A DNA stretch of 64,000 bases from Ralstonia insidiosa (GCF_008801405.1 NZ_VZPV01000005.1:97731-161730), one strand, 5' to 3'. Shown: positions 26,284 through 35,041, counted from the stretch's first letter. Numbers and translations: made by a program. Notes: generated by a model not told the origin, from the sequence alone.

Positions 26284-26410
26284 ACCACGACACCTTTGAC
26301 TTGACGTCCACGGCGTGTGCGGCTGTGGGCGGGTTCCACGCAACGCCACGGCTGCGCGGGCAGCCATCGCACATCCAACCCCATCACATCAAAGAGGAGA
26401 CAGGGGAGCC

Positions 26411-27475
26411 ATGAACAAGACAATGATCGCCGCACTGGTACTCGGAGCCACGAGCCTGCCGGCAGCGGCGCAATCCACCGGAGGTGTCACGCTCTATGGG
26501 CTGATCGACACCACCATCCGCTACAGCACGCATGAGAATGCGGCGGGCAACAGCAATCTGCAGATGATGGACGGCGTGCTGACCGGCAGCCGCTGGGGTT
26601 TGCGCGGCACGGAGGATCTGGGTGGCGGCACCAAGGCCATATTCATCCTCGAATCGGGGTTCTTTCCCGATACCGGTGGTAGTCAGCAGGGCGGCCGGCT
26701 GTTTGGGCGCACCGCGGTCGTCGGCCTGGAGGGCGACTACGGCAAGCTTTACCTCGGCCGACAGTACACGCTGGCGCATGAGGTGCTGTCTTCGTATGAA
26801 GCGATGGCGTTTGCCAACAACTCCATCGTCGGCTATCAGGGCGGCAACTACACCGGCTTGCGTTACGACAACACGGTCAAGTACATCAAGTCATTCGGTG
26901 GCTTGCAGCTGGCCGGCGCGTGGACCTTTGGCGAGGCCGCCGGCAGCTTCAGCAAGAGTTCGGCCGGTGCAGGCTCGATCGTCTACAGCATGGGGTCGGC
27001 GGAAGTAGGCGCGGTGTACCAGGTCACGCGCGATGTGTCTTCGGCGTTCTTCGGCGCGGTGCCGGCGGCGCTGGCCAGCAAGCAGACGGTCTGGGGTTTT
27101 GGCGGCAAGCTCGATACCTCGATCGCCACGTGGTACCTGGGCTACACAAACAGCCGCCTCGACGTGGCTGATTACAAGAACCAGGCCGCCTATGTTGGCG
27201 CGAAGGTGCCAATCTCCGGCGCGTTGAGCTTCATCGGCACCATGCAGTACGACTGGATGAAGCATCTTGATGCCAGCGGCAAGCGCCTGACCTCCGCCGG
27301 CATGCTCGATTACGCCTTTAGCAAGCGCACCGACGTGTATGCGGAAGTGGACTACACGCGTCTGCAAGGTGCCTGGATTGCGCTGAATAGCGCTGCCGCG
27401 TTCAACAACTCGGGCAATACCTACGGCAACAACTCGCGGCTGGGTGTGATGCTGGGGGTGCGTCACAAGTTCTGA
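26411..27475 (+). CDS. Outer membrane porin, Gram-negative porin family
   Basis: This 354-residue protein has a signal peptide ending PAAAQ (about residue 21), then the betaproteobacterial general porin start GGVTLYGLIDTTIRYS and a C-terminal phenylalanine (GVRHKF), the signature of trimeric 16-stranded porins. The loop 3 region includes EVLSSYEAMAFANNS. It follows the dehydratase gene by 127 bases and may admit quinate or shikimate, as porins often accompany aromatic catabolic operons. The ATG at 26411 has GGGGAG upstream; an earlier frame start has no signal peptide. Confidence 0.9.
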   Translation: MNKTMIAALVLGATSLPAAAQSTGGVTLYGLIDTTIRYSTHENAAGNSNLQMMDGVLTGSRWGLRGTEDLGGGTKAIFILESGFFPDTGGSQQGGRLFGRTAVVGLEGDYGKLYLGRQYTLAHEVLSSYEAMAFANNSIVGYQGGNYTGLRYDNTVKYIKSFGGLQLAGAWTFGEAAGSFSKSSAGAGSIVYSMGSAEVGAVYQVTRDVSSAFFGAVPAALASKQTVWGFGGKLDTSIATWYLGYTNSRLDVADYKNQAAYVGAKVPISGALSFIGTMQYDWMKHLDASGKRLTSAGMLDYAFSKRTDVYAEVDYTRLQGAWIALNSAAAFNNSGNTYGNNSRLGVMLGVRHKF

Positions 27476-27837
27476 ATGCTTGGATATTCGTTGTTGTGAC
27501 TTCGGCCCGCCGCGATCTGTGGCGGGCGCATGCCCTCCTGGGTATCGACATCGCTGCGCCTGCATGTGCTCGGTACATCCTGTCCCAAAATGTGACGCAA
27601 TCGCCGCCACGATCGGGCGAAATACAGTTCGCGAGAAATTAAGAAATCGCGTAAAACTGTACTCTTCAGCACCGTACTGATGTGTGCTCATGCACAGCCG
27701 CACTGTGCCTTTACGCTTCCCCTATCGAATACACATGCGGCCGGCCGGACACGGGCAAGCCGCCAAGGGAGCACAGTCGTGGAACGGACAAAGCGGAGCA
27801 CAAGTGCTGGCGGAAAGCCGCAGGCAGGGAGCCTCTG
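27476..27837. promoter_or_regulatory. Porin/MocR intergenic region with hairpin, nested inverted repeat and GAGCAC motifs
   Basis: Behind the porin stop, a GCCCGCC (27505-27511) / GGCGGGC (27521-27527) hairpin without a U tract may end its transcript. Farther on is a long interrupted inverted repeat: TACAGTTCGCGA (27623-27634) against TCGCG plus AACTGTA (27647-27651 and 27655-27661). Copies of a GAGCAC/GTGCTC motif lie at 27683-27689, 27702-27708, 27769-27777 and 27796-27804. These are candidate sites for the regulator encoded directly downstream. Confidence 0.5.
27683..27804. repeat. GAGCACA direct and inverted motif copies upstream of the MocR gene
   Basis: GAGCACAGT at 27769-27777 and GAGCACAAG at 27796-27804 are direct copies spaced 27 bases. 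Reversed copies TGTGCTC (27683-27689) and ACTGTGC (27702-27708) lie farther upstream. The same 9-mer occurs three times in the fdhD/cioA intergenic region. Confidence 0.55.
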
Positions 27838-29262
27838 ATGAAGCTCTACGAGAAGTTTGCGGACGACCTCGAGCGCCTCATCCGGCAGGGCGTCTACCAC
27901 CACGGAGACCGCATCCCATCGGTGCGCCAGGCCAGCCAGCAGCACCGCATCAGCATCACCACTGTGCTGCACGCGTATCTGCTGCTGGAGAGCCGTGGGC
28001 TGCTGGAGAGCCGCCCGCAGTCGGGCTACTTCGTCAACCTGCAGCGCGGCAATGGCGAGCTGCATATGCGCGAACTGCAGCCGTCCAAGCCGATGGCGAT
28101 CTCATCGTCGGTGGACGTGAGCCGGCTGGTGCTTTCGACCCTGCGCTCGATTGGTACCAACGATGCGATACCGCTTGGCTCACCGTATCCGGACCCTGCG
28201 CTGTTCCCGTTTGAGAAGCTCAACCGCTACGCTTACACCGCAGGCCGCGAGAAGGGGCTGTGGGGCGTGACGGGCGCACTGCCGCCCGGTCATCCCCGGC
28301 TGGTGCGCCAGATTGCGCGCCGCTACCTGGAGAACGGCCTGTCGGTCGACCCCAACGAGATCATCGTCACCGTGGGCGCAACGGAGGCCATCAACCTCTG
28401 CCTGCAGGCCGTCGCCAAGCCCGGCGATGTGATTGCGGTGGAGTCGCCCACGTTCTACGCCATGCTCCACGCGATCGAGCGGATGGGCATGAAAGCCATC
28501 GAGGTGGCGACGCACCCCGAATACGGCATCGACATTGCCGCGCTGGCCGCGATTGTGAAGTCGCAGCCGATTGCGGCGTGCATGGTGATGCCCAATTTTC
28601 AGAACCCGCTGGGTTTCCAGATGCCAGACGAGCGCAAGCGCGAGCTGGTTGAGTTCCTCACGCGGGCGGATATTCCCGTGATCGAGAACGGCGTCTACAA
28701 CGAGCTGTACTACGGCAACGCGCACCCGAGCAGCCTGAAGTCGTACGACAAAAAGGGGCTGGTGCTGCATTGCTCGTCGTTCTCGAAGAGCCTGACGGCC
28801 GCGTACCGGATCGGCTGGGCGCTGCCGGGCCGGTATCGCGATCAGGTGGAGAAGCTCAAGTTTCTGAACACGCTGACCACGCCGTCGATCCCGCAATTGG
28901 CCATCGCGGAGTTCCTGGAGCACGACGGCTACGAGCACCACCTGCGACGGGTCCGCAAGGCCTACGCGCAACAGGCCAACCTGATGCGGGCGATGGTCTC
29001 GCGGTTCTTTCCGGCGGGCACGCGCATGTCAAGCCCGGCAGGAGGCTACGTGCTGTGGGTAGAGCTGCCGCCCAAGGTGGATGCGATGCGCTTGTATCAA
29101 CTCGCGCTCGAACGTGGCATCACGATTGGGCCGGGTTACATGTTCTCGATTTCGGACACCTACCGGAATTACATCCGGCTCAACTACAGCAGTACGTGGT
29201 CGAGCGAGATCGAGCAGGCCGTCATTACCGTCGGCAAGCTGGTCGCGATGTGCGACCGCTGA
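27838..29262 (+). CDS. MocR-type regulator: GntR HTH fused to fold-I aminotransferase domain
   Basis: This 474-residue protein has an N-terminal GntR winged HTH (residues about 1-70: DDLERLIRQGVYHHGDRIPS, then TTVLHAYLLLESRGLLESRP) and a full PLP aminotransferase-like domain, with the PLP lysine in SSFSKSL and the cofactor-binding stretch NPLGFQMP. MocR proteins use the PLP domain to sense amino acids, amines or PLP. The ATG at 27838 is preceded by GGGAG; earlier in-frame starts cross the repeat region. It is convergent with the moaD gene. The target genes are unknown; repeats upstream recur near fdhD and cioA. Confidence 0.87.
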   Translation: MKLYEKFADDLERLIRQGVYHHGDRIPSVRQASQQHRISITTVLHAYLLLESRGLLESRPQSGYFVNLQRGNGELHMRELQPSKPMAISSSVDVSRLVLSTLRSIGTNDAIPLGSPYPDPALFPFEKLNRYAYTAGREKGLWGVTGALPPGHPRLVRQIARRYLENGLSVDPNEIIVTVGATEAINLCLQAVAKPGDVIAVESPTFYAMLHAIERMGMKAIEVATHPEYGIDIAALAAIVKSQPIAACMVMPNFQNPLGFQMPDERKRELVEFLTRADIPVIENGVYNELYYGNAHPSSLKSYDKKGLVLHCSSFSKSLTAAYRIGWALPGRYRDQVEKLKFLNTLTTPSIPQLAIAEFLEHDGYEHHLRRVRKAYAQQANLMRAMVSRFFPAGTRMSSPAGGYVLWVELPPKVDAMRLYQLALERGITIGPGYMFSISDTYRNYIRLNYSSTWSSEIEQAVITVGKLVAMCDR

Positions 29263-29287
29263 GCGGGGGCGAATTGGTGGCCGCAGG

Positions 29288-29545
29288 TCAGCCACCGGTA
29301 ACGGGCGGGAAGAACGCAACTTCGCAGTCCTCGCGCACGATGAACGCGCCGTCGACGGTCTCCTGATTGACGGCAGCCCGCACCGCCCGACCGGTGCGCA
29401 ACGCTTCGGCGGTTTGCGCATGCCTCGCGGCCAGGGTGGAGCGCAGTGCGTCGATGCTCAGTTCGGGCACGTCGATGTCGATGGTTTCCTGCGTGATGCC
29501 CAACTGCTCGCGAATGCTGGCGAAATATCGGATGTTGAGTTTCAT
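29288..29545 (-). CDS. moaD: Molybdopterin synthase small subunit
   Basis: This 85-residue ubiquitin-like protein ends in the obligatory Gly-Gly (PPVTGG), the site of thiocarboxylation. It supplies sulfur to convert cyclic pyranopterin monophosphate to molybdopterin, in complex with MoaE. The N-terminus KLNIRYFASIREQLG is typical. It lies 8 bases behind moaE in the fdhD-moaE-moaD run and is convergent with the MocR gene, whose stop is 25 bases away. Confidence 0.93.
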   Translation of the reverse strand: MKLNIRYFASIREQLGITQETIDIDVPELSIDALRSTLAARHAQTAEALRTGRAVRAAVNQETVDGAFIVREDCEVAFFPPVTGG

Positions 29546-29553
29546 GGATGTGC

Positions 29554-30123
29554 TTATCCCCAGCGCTTCATGGCTTGCTCGTCGCTGATTTTGGTTTCGA
29601 CCCATTCGGATGCGCCGCTGCGCTGGATCTCCTTCTTCCAGAACGGTGCGTGAGTCTTGAGAAAGTCCATCAGAAACTCGCAGGCGTCGAACGCCGATGC
29701 GCGATGCGGCGCAGCCACCGCAACCAGCACCACCGGATTGCCCAGCGCAATGCGGCCCACGCGATGGACGATCTTCACGGCTTCGACCTGCCAACGCGCC
29801 GCCGCTTCTTCAATGAGGGTCCAGAGCGTCTGCTCGGTCATGCCGGGATAGTGCTCCAGCTCCAGCGCGATCACATCGTCGAGGTCGCCGCTTTGTCTTA
29901 CGACGCCTACGAAGTTCACGACCGCGCCGACCTTCGGGTTGCGCATGATCGGCTCAAGCTCGGCTTGAATGTCAATCGGGACGCGCTGCAGGCGCACCTC
30001 GAAGCCTGCGGCAATGTTCAGTTGCCGGCCTTCAGGCTGAAACGCTGTGTTCTCGATGTCTGGGGTGTCGGTGCTGGCCTGCACATCGGACTGTGCGGGT
30101 GGGTGATCGGAGGCGGGTGTCAT
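29554..30123 (-). CDS. moaE: Molybdopterin synthase catalytic subunit
   Basis: This 189-residue protein is recognised from GAVVNFVGVVR, LELEHYPGMTE, VHRVGRIALGNP and FWKKEI; the lysines of the KTHAPFWKKE segment are the catalytic ones. It forms the heterotetrameric molybdopterin synthase with MoaD in the cytoplasm. Its N-terminus is about 35 residues longer than usual and Pro/Ser/Gln-rich (MTPASDHPPAQSDVQAS), so a later start is possible, although no good ribosome binding site was seen there. It lies 27 bases behind fdhD. Placement beside fdhD ties cofactor synthesis to a molybdenum oxidoreductase. Confidence 0.92.
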   Translation of the reverse strand: MTPASDHPPAQSDVQASTDTPDIENTAFQPEGRQLNIAAGFEVRLQRVPIDIQAELEPIMRNPKVGAVVNFVGVVRQSGDLDDVIALELEHYPGMTEQTLWTLIEEAAARWQVEAVKIVHRVGRIALGNPVVLVAVAAPHRASAFDACEFLMDFLKTHAPFWKKEIQRSGASEWVETKISDEQAMKRWG

Positions 30124-30150
30124 CGCTATGCTCCATGAGGCATCGCCGCG

Positions 30151-31020
30151 CTAGCGGGAAGGACCGCAGGCCATTGCGGGCGCTAAGGTGGAAGCGGATT
30201 CGGTGATGGGCGCCGTGTATTCGACGAAGCCGTTCTCACGGCAGAAGCCAAGTAGCCGGATGCCCGCTTGCTGTGCAATGTTGATGGCGAGCGAAGTGGG
30301 GGCAGAGATTGTCGCGACCATCGGAATGCCCACACGGGCGGCCTTGCGCACCAGTTCATAGCTGGCACGGCTCGACAGGAACACGAAGCCGGCACGCGTA
30401 TCGATCTTCAGGCGGGCGAGCTGGCCGATCAGCTTGTCGAGTGCGTTGTGGCGGCCTACGTCTTCAAAGACGCTGAGCACTTCACCGTTACGGGAGCACC
30501 ATGCCGCGGCATGGATACCGCCGGTCTCATGCATCAGCACCTGGTGCGCGGGCAGTTCGCGCGCGGCACGCTCGATGGCTGCCGCGCCGATATCGTTTGC
30601 GGTACCCGCGTGGTCGAGGCACGCAGGGTGCAGATCGAGCAGTGCGATGCTTTCGATACCGCAAACGCCGCATCCGGAGCGGCCGGTCAGCGTGCGGCGC
30701 TTGTCTTTGAGCGCCATGAACGCCTGCTGCGCGATTGTCAGCTGTACCTCGGCACTGTCTGGCCGGAGTTCGGCTTCGATGTCGAAGACGTCAGTCGCGC
30801 GTTCGACAATGCCTTCGCTGAGCGCAAAGCCCAGCGCAAACGCTTCCAGGTCGATGGGCGTGGCCATCATCACCGCATGCGAGATCCCGTTGAAGACCAG
30901 CGCGACCGGCAACTCCTCGACCACCTGATCGGCGGTTGATGTTGGGGCGCCGTTCCGGTAGCGCGTGACCGTGCAGGACACGCTGCCGGCGTGGTCGGTG
31001 GGCGTGAAGCATGGCTGCAT
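30151..31020 (-). CDS. fdhD: Formate dehydrogenase accessory sulfurtransferase FdhD
   Basis: This 289-residue protein has the loop GRSGCGVCG carrying the two sulfur-transfer cysteines, and FEDVGRHNALDKLIG, typical of FdhD. It transfers sulfur from a cysteine desulfurase to the bis-MGD cofactor of formate dehydrogenase-type enzymes. The ATG at 31020 has GAGGA upstream. The likely client encoded in this window is the FdhF/YdeP-type molybdoenzyme at 37922. It is the first gene of fdhD-moaE-moaD and is divergent from cioA across a 369-base region that contains three GAGCACAGT repeats. Confidence 0.93.
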   Translation of the reverse strand: MQPCFTPTDHAGSVSCTVTRYRNGAPTSTADQVVEELPVALVFNGISHAVMMATPIDLEAFALGFALSEGIVERATDVFDIEAELRPDSAEVQLTIAQQAFMALKDKRRTLTGRSGCGVCGIESIALLDLHPACLDHAGTANDIGAAAIERAARELPAHQVLMHETGGIHAAAWCSRNGEVLSVFEDVGRHNALDKLIGQLARLKIDTRAGFVFLSSRASYELVRKAARVGIPMVATISAPTSLAINIAQQAGIRLLGFCRENGFVEYTAPITESASTLAPAMACGPSR

Positions 31021-31389
31021 GGTGGTCCTCGTGGCGGCGCATGGGTCTCCAAGGTTAGGCGCGTGATTGCGGGCCGGACAGGCACACATTGCCCGATTTG
31101 GGCAGAGCACAGTTTGAGCGTGGCGGCATGTGCAAGCCTGCACAGACAACGTCCGGAACCGAGCCGGCAGAGCACAGTTTTGAGCAGAGCCGCCAGTTGT
31201 GTGCGCATTTCATGCACACCTCGCGGCAGTTGCTCGGAGCACAGTTCACGCGCAGCGAGATTTGATTGCGGGCGGCATTCGTGTCGCGCTACCGTCGGGC
31301 ACGACTCGCACCAACCCACGTGCGCGTCGCCTTGAAACGCTGCTGCGCAATGCGGCAGTGTCCCGCTGTCACCCAGAGCCTTAGACATC
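31021..31389. promoter_or_regulatory. Divergent fdhD / cioA control region
   Basis: This gap holds promoters for fdhD-moaE-moaD (leftward) and cioAB (rightward). It has three GAGCACAGT direct repeats and an inverted repeat GTGTGC ... GCACAC at about 31198-31218. No clear FNR/ANR box (TTGAT-N4-ATCAA) or sigma-54 promoter with correct spacing was found. Confidence 0.5.
31105..31245 (+). repeat. Three GAGCACAGT direct repeats, about 66 bases apart
   Basis: Copies lie at 31105-31113, 31170-31178 and 31237-31245 (spacings 65 and 67). The first two share a longer 14-base core, GGCAGAGCACAGTT, followed by TTGAGC. This regular spacing, close to six helical turns, suggests binding sites for a dimeric or looping regulator. 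Confidence 0.7.
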
Positions 31390-32781
31390 ATGGAAATCTT
31401 CGATGCACTTCATCTCGCAAGATTGCAGTTTGCGTTCACGGTGTCCTTCCATATCGTCTTTCCAGCCATCAGCATCGGCATGGCCAGCTTTCTGGCGGTA
31501 CTGGAATGGCGCTGGCTACTGACGGGAGACCAGGCCTACAAGGACATGTTCCTGTTCTGGTCGAAGATCTTCGCCATCGGCTTTGGCATGGGGGTGGTGT
31601 CGGGCGTGGTGATGGCCTACGAGTTCGGTACCAACTGGAGCGGGTTCTCGCAGGTGGCGGGCAACATCACGGGGCCGCTGTTGCACTACGAAGTGCTGAC
31701 CGCATTCTTCCTGGAGGCGGGGTTTCTCGGCATCGTGCTGTTTGGCTGGGAGCGCGTCAGCCCGCGTGCGCACTTCTTTGCCACGCTGATGGTGGCACTG
31801 GGCACGTTGATCTCCACCTTCTGGATTCTGGCCTCGAACAGCTTCATGCAGACACCGCAGGGGTTCGCCATCGAGAACGGCCGCATCGTGCCGGTCGACT
31901 GGCTGAAGGTGGTGTTCAACCCGTCGTTCCCGTATCGACTGGCGCATATGACGATTGCCGCGTTTATCGTGGCGGGCTTCATGGTGGCGGCATGCGGTGC
32001 GTGGCACTTGCTGCGCGGGCGGCGTGACGTGCCAGTCAAGCGCAGCTTCTCCATGGCGCTCTGGCTGCTGTTGCTGCTCGCGCCCATCCAGATCTTTATC
32101 GGTGACGCGCACGGCCTGAACACGCGCGAGTATCAGCCCGCCAAGATCGCTGCCATCGAAGGCCTATGGGACACCGAAAAGGGCGGCACCGCGCTCAACC
32201 TGTTCGGCTTGCCTGACATGGACTCCGAGGTGACCCGCTATGCGGTGCAGGTGCCGCACCTGGGTAGCCTGATCCTGACGCATAGCTGGGATGGCGAGAT
32301 TCGTGGCCTGAAGGAATTCCCGAAGGAAGAGCGGCCGTATTCGCCCATCGTTTTCTGGTCGTTCCGGATCATGGCCGGGCTGGGCATGCTGATGCTGCTC
32401 ACAGCGGTGCTGGGCCTGCTGCTGCGAAAGGGCGGGCGGCTGTACGAAGCCCGCTGGTTCCAGCGCTTCGTGCTCTGTATGGGCCCATCCGGCCTGGTGG
32501 CGTTGCTCGCAGGGTGGGTGACGACCGAGGTTGGCCGGCAGCCGTGGACGGTCTACGGCGTGCTGCGTACGGCGGACTCCGTCTCGCCTGTCAGCGCGCA
32601 GCTTGCCGGGGTGTCGCTGTTGATCTTTGTGATCGTCTACTTCGCGGTGTTTGGCATGGGCGTGTATTACATGCTCAAGCTCATGCGGCGCGGGCCGGTG
32701 GCGCAGGCCGACGCGCACAGCACTGCGCGCAAGCATCCGGAATTGCACAACCGCGCCTTGGACGCGCTGCAAGGGGAGTAA
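31390..32781 (+). CDS. cioA: Cytochrome bd-type quinol oxidase subunit I, cyanide-insensitive type
   Basis: This 463-residue membrane protein starts MEIFDALHLARLQFAFTVSF, with the haem-ligand His21 shortly after (E. coli CydA His19 equivalent). The quinol-binding loop is short (GLNTREYQPAKIAAIEGLW), lacking the insertion of E. coli CydA, which defines the CIO branch found in Pseudomonas and Burkholderiales. With subunit II it oxidises ubiquinol and reduces oxygen to water, and it tolerates cyanide, nitric oxide and sulfide. It is the first gene of a two-gene operon; subunit II begins 4 bases after its stop. Confidence 0.92.
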   Translation: MEIFDALHLARLQFAFTVSFHIVFPAISIGMASFLAVLEWRWLLTGDQAYKDMFLFWSKIFAIGFGMGVVSGVVMAYEFGTNWSGFSQVAGNITGPLLHYEVLTAFFLEAGFLGIVLFGWERVSPRAHFFATLMVALGTLISTFWILASNSFMQTPQGFAIENGRIVPVDWLKVVFNPSFPYRLAHMTIAAFIVAGFMVAACGAWHLLRGRRDVPVKRSFSMALWLLLLLAPIQIFIGDAHGLNTREYQPAKIAAIEGLWDTEKGGTALNLFGLPDMDSEVTRYAVQVPHLGSLILTHSWDGEIRGLKEFPKEERPYSPIVFWSFRIMAGLGMLMLLTAVLGLLLRKGGRLYEARWFQRFVLCMGPSGLVALLAGWVTTEVGRQPWTVYGVLRTADSVSPVSAQLAGVSLLIFVIVYFAVFGMGVYYMLKLMRRGPVAQADAHSTARKHPELHNRALDALQGE

Positions 32782-32785
32782 AGCC

Positions 32786-33799
32786 ATGCAAATCGATCTG
32801 CCGGTCATCTGGGCCGGAATCATCGGGTTCGGCGTGTTCCTGTACGTCATGCTGGACGGCTTCGACCTGGGCATCGGCCTGCTGTTTCCGTTCTTTGAGT
32901 CCAAGGCGCACCGGCAAGTGATGATGAACACGGTCGCGCCTGTGTGGGACGGCAACGAGACGTTTCTCGTGCTGGGCGGCGCGGGGCTGTATGGGGCGTT
33001 TCCGGTGGTGTACTCAACGCTGCTGCCGGCCAACTACCTGCCGCTGATCCTGATGGTGGTGGGGCTGATCTTTCGCGGTGCGGCGTTCGAGTTGCGTGGC
33101 AAGGCACGCCGCACGCAGAACCTGTGGGATCTCGCATTCATCTGCGGTTCCGCCCTGGCGGCGTTCTGCCAGGGCATCGTGCTGGGCTCGCTGCTGCAGG
33201 GGATCAAGATTGCCGATGGACGGTTTGTTGGCGGTGCATTTGATTGGCTGTCGCCGTTCAGCCTGTTCTGCGGGTTCGGTGTGATGTTCACCTACGCCAT
33301 GCTCGGCTGTGGCTGGCTCATCATGAAGACGGAAGGCAGGCTCCAGCACGAGATGCGCTTGCTGATGCGGCCGCTCACGGGTGTCTTGCTCGGCATCATG
33401 GCGGTCATCAGCCTGTGGACGGTGATCGGGCTGCCTGCGGTTGCGCATCGCTGGTTCGGCAGCGGCAATCTCGGCTGGTTTTTGCCGGTGCCCATTCTAG
33501 TGGTGGCCTGTGTCTGGGGCATTTTCAGCGCCAGCCGGCGCGCGCATCATCACGCAACGCCATTCCTGCTGGCGCTCGCGCTGGTCTTCCTGGGCTATAC
33601 GGGGCTGGTCATCAGTATCTGGCCGAACATCGTGCCGCCGTCGTTGACGATCTGGCAGGCGTCGTCCAGCCATTCCAGCCAACTCTTCGCGCTGGTCGGT
33701 ACCGTCATCGTGCTGCCCATCATCCTCGTCTACAACGCGATGCAGTACCGCGTGTTCCGGGGGAAGGTGCGCGAGGGGGATCCGGGCTACCACCACTGA
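32786..33799 (+). CDS. cioB: Cytochrome bd-type quinol oxidase subunit II
   Basis: This 337-residue membrane protein begins QIDLPVIWAGIIGFGVFLYV, followed by MLDGFDLGIGLLFPF, the CydB signature, and VWDGNETFLVLGGAGLYGAFP. About eight or nine helices are visible. AAGGGGAG precedes the ATG. No cydX-like small subunit gene is evident in the 40 bases before the bestrophin gene. Confidence 0.92.
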   Translation: MQIDLPVIWAGIIGFGVFLYVMLDGFDLGIGLLFPFFESKAHRQVMMNTVAPVWDGNETFLVLGGAGLYGAFPVVYSTLLPANYLPLILMVVGLIFRGAAFELRGKARRTQNLWDLAFICGSALAAFCQGIVLGSLLQGIKIADGRFVGGAFDWLSPFSLFCGFGVMFTYAMLGCGWLIMKTEGRLQHEMRLLMRPLTGVLLGIMAVISLWTVIGLPAVAHRWFGSGNLGWFLPVPILVVACVWGIFSASRRAHHHATPFLLALALVFLGYTGLVISIWPNIVPPSLTIWQASSSHSSQLFALVGTVIVLPIILVYNAMQYRVFRGKVREGDPGYHH

Positions 33800-33839
33800 C
33801 CACACCGATGAACGATTTCAAGGGCGCGGGTGACGCATC

Positions 33840-34760
33840 ATGATTGTGCGACCACGGGAGAACTGGTTTCGCATGCTGTTCGTCTGGAACGGCTCGGTGC
33901 TGCAATCCATCATTCCGCAGCTGATGTTCATGGCGGTGTTCAGCAGCTTGGCGGTGATTACGCAGGGCCGCATCCTGGGCGAGAAGATTCCGCTCAATAC
34001 GACGCCCTTCACGCTGTTCGGCCTCGCCTTGGCAATCTTCCTGTCGTTCCGGAATAACGCCAGCTACGCACGCTTTGATGAGGCGCGGCACCTGTGGGGC
34101 AACCTGCTGATCGCGTCCCGCGCGCTGACTTCGCAGGTGCTGTGCTACCTGCCGGAGCACGTGAGTCAGGCTGACCGTATCAGGGTGGCCAACACCGTGA
34201 TTGCGTTTGTCTATGCGCTCAAGCATCAGCTGCGCAAGACGGACCCGACGGCAGATCTAACGCGCCTGCTCGGTGCAGAACAGGCGCAAGCGCTGCAACA
34301 CAAGTGCTACCGGCCAGCGGCGCTCCTCAATGACATCCGAAGCCGCCTGGTCCGTTTGCAAGGCGAGGCGCCGACTTCGGACACGACACGCTGGATGCTG
34401 GATGCGCAGCTCAACGACATGGGCAAGACGCTCGGCGGCTGCGAGCGGATTGCGTCCACGCCCATCCCATTCGCCTACAGCGTGTTGTTGCACCGCACGG
34501 CCTATGCGTACTGCATGTTGCTGCCGTTTGGCCTGGTGGATTCCACGGAGTTCTTCACGCCGCTGTTGTGTGTGTTCATCTCGTACACGCTGATTGCACT
34601 GGAGGCGATTGCCAATGAAGTTGCCGAGCCGTTTGGCATTGCACCGAATGCGTTGCCGCTCGATGCCATTACGCGCACGATCGAGCGGTCCGTCCTGGAG
34701 CTATGTGATTGCGAGATTCCGCCCGAAGTTGTGCCGCAGCGCCGGTATCTGCTGACCTAG
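33840..34760 (+). CDS. Bestrophin-like anion channel family protein
   Basis: This 306-residue protein matches bacterial bestrophin homologues (UPF0187): MIVRPRENWFRMLFVWNGSV, then FRNNASYARFDEARHLWGNL, and a later YCMLLPFGLVDSTEFFTPLL. Bacterial relatives form pentameric channels. It follows cioB by 40 bases on the same strand, so it may be cotranscribed with the oxidase. A link to respiration (charge balance or ion homeostasis) is inference. Confidence 0.85.
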   Translation: MIVRPRENWFRMLFVWNGSVLQSIIPQLMFMAVFSSLAVITQGRILGEKIPLNTTPFTLFGLALAIFLSFRNNASYARFDEARHLWGNLLIASRALTSQVLCYLPEHVSQADRIRVANTVIAFVYALKHQLRKTDPTADLTRLLGAEQAQALQHKCYRPAALLNDIRSRLVRLQGEAPTSDTTRWMLDAQLNDMGKTLGGCERIASTPIPFAYSVLLHRTAYAYCMLLPFGLVDSTEFFTPLLCVFISYTLIALEAIANEVAEPFGIAPNALPLDAITRTIERSVLELCDCEIPPEVVPQRRYLLT

Positions 34761-35041
34761 TGATGGCTTGACCTTTGGGGCGCCAAGTTCTGTGCTCTTC
34801 ACCCGCAGCGGGGCGTTGCCTGCCGTGCGGTGCAGGATCACGTGTTTGCTGTGCCATGACGCGGCGATGACAAGCGCAGTGCGCTGTACACAGGCCGGCG
34901 GCTGTCAACTGTACCTTGGAGCGGATACAGCGATCAGCTAACGTAAGCGGACAGGCTTGCACGGCCGCATCCGCATGAAGCGCATCGCGCTTGCGACGGC
35001 AGCGTGCGAGATGCGCACTCATAGAAGGAGGTTGTCGCATC
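34761..35041. promoter_or_regulatory. Upstream region of the clp gene with reversed GAGCAC-like motifs
   Basis: This is 281 bases without a gene. CTGTGCTC (34790-34797), CTGTGCC (34849-34855) and CTGTACC (34909-34915) are weakening copies of the reverse complement of GAGCACAG, spaced 59 and 60 bases. That is comparable to the spacing in the fdhD/cioA region. A GAAGGAGG ribosome binding site is near 35024. No consensus heat-shock promoter was identified. Confidence 0.4.

Noticed and set aside
24262..26367. 701-codon frame antisense to the dehydratase gene
   Set aside because: Mirror frame of a well-supported two-domain enzyme; no ribosome binding site or recognisable motif.
31078..31095. Sigma-54-like GGCAC...TTGC upstream of fdhD/cioA
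   Set aside because: Spacing between the two blocks is 3 bases rather than the required 5.
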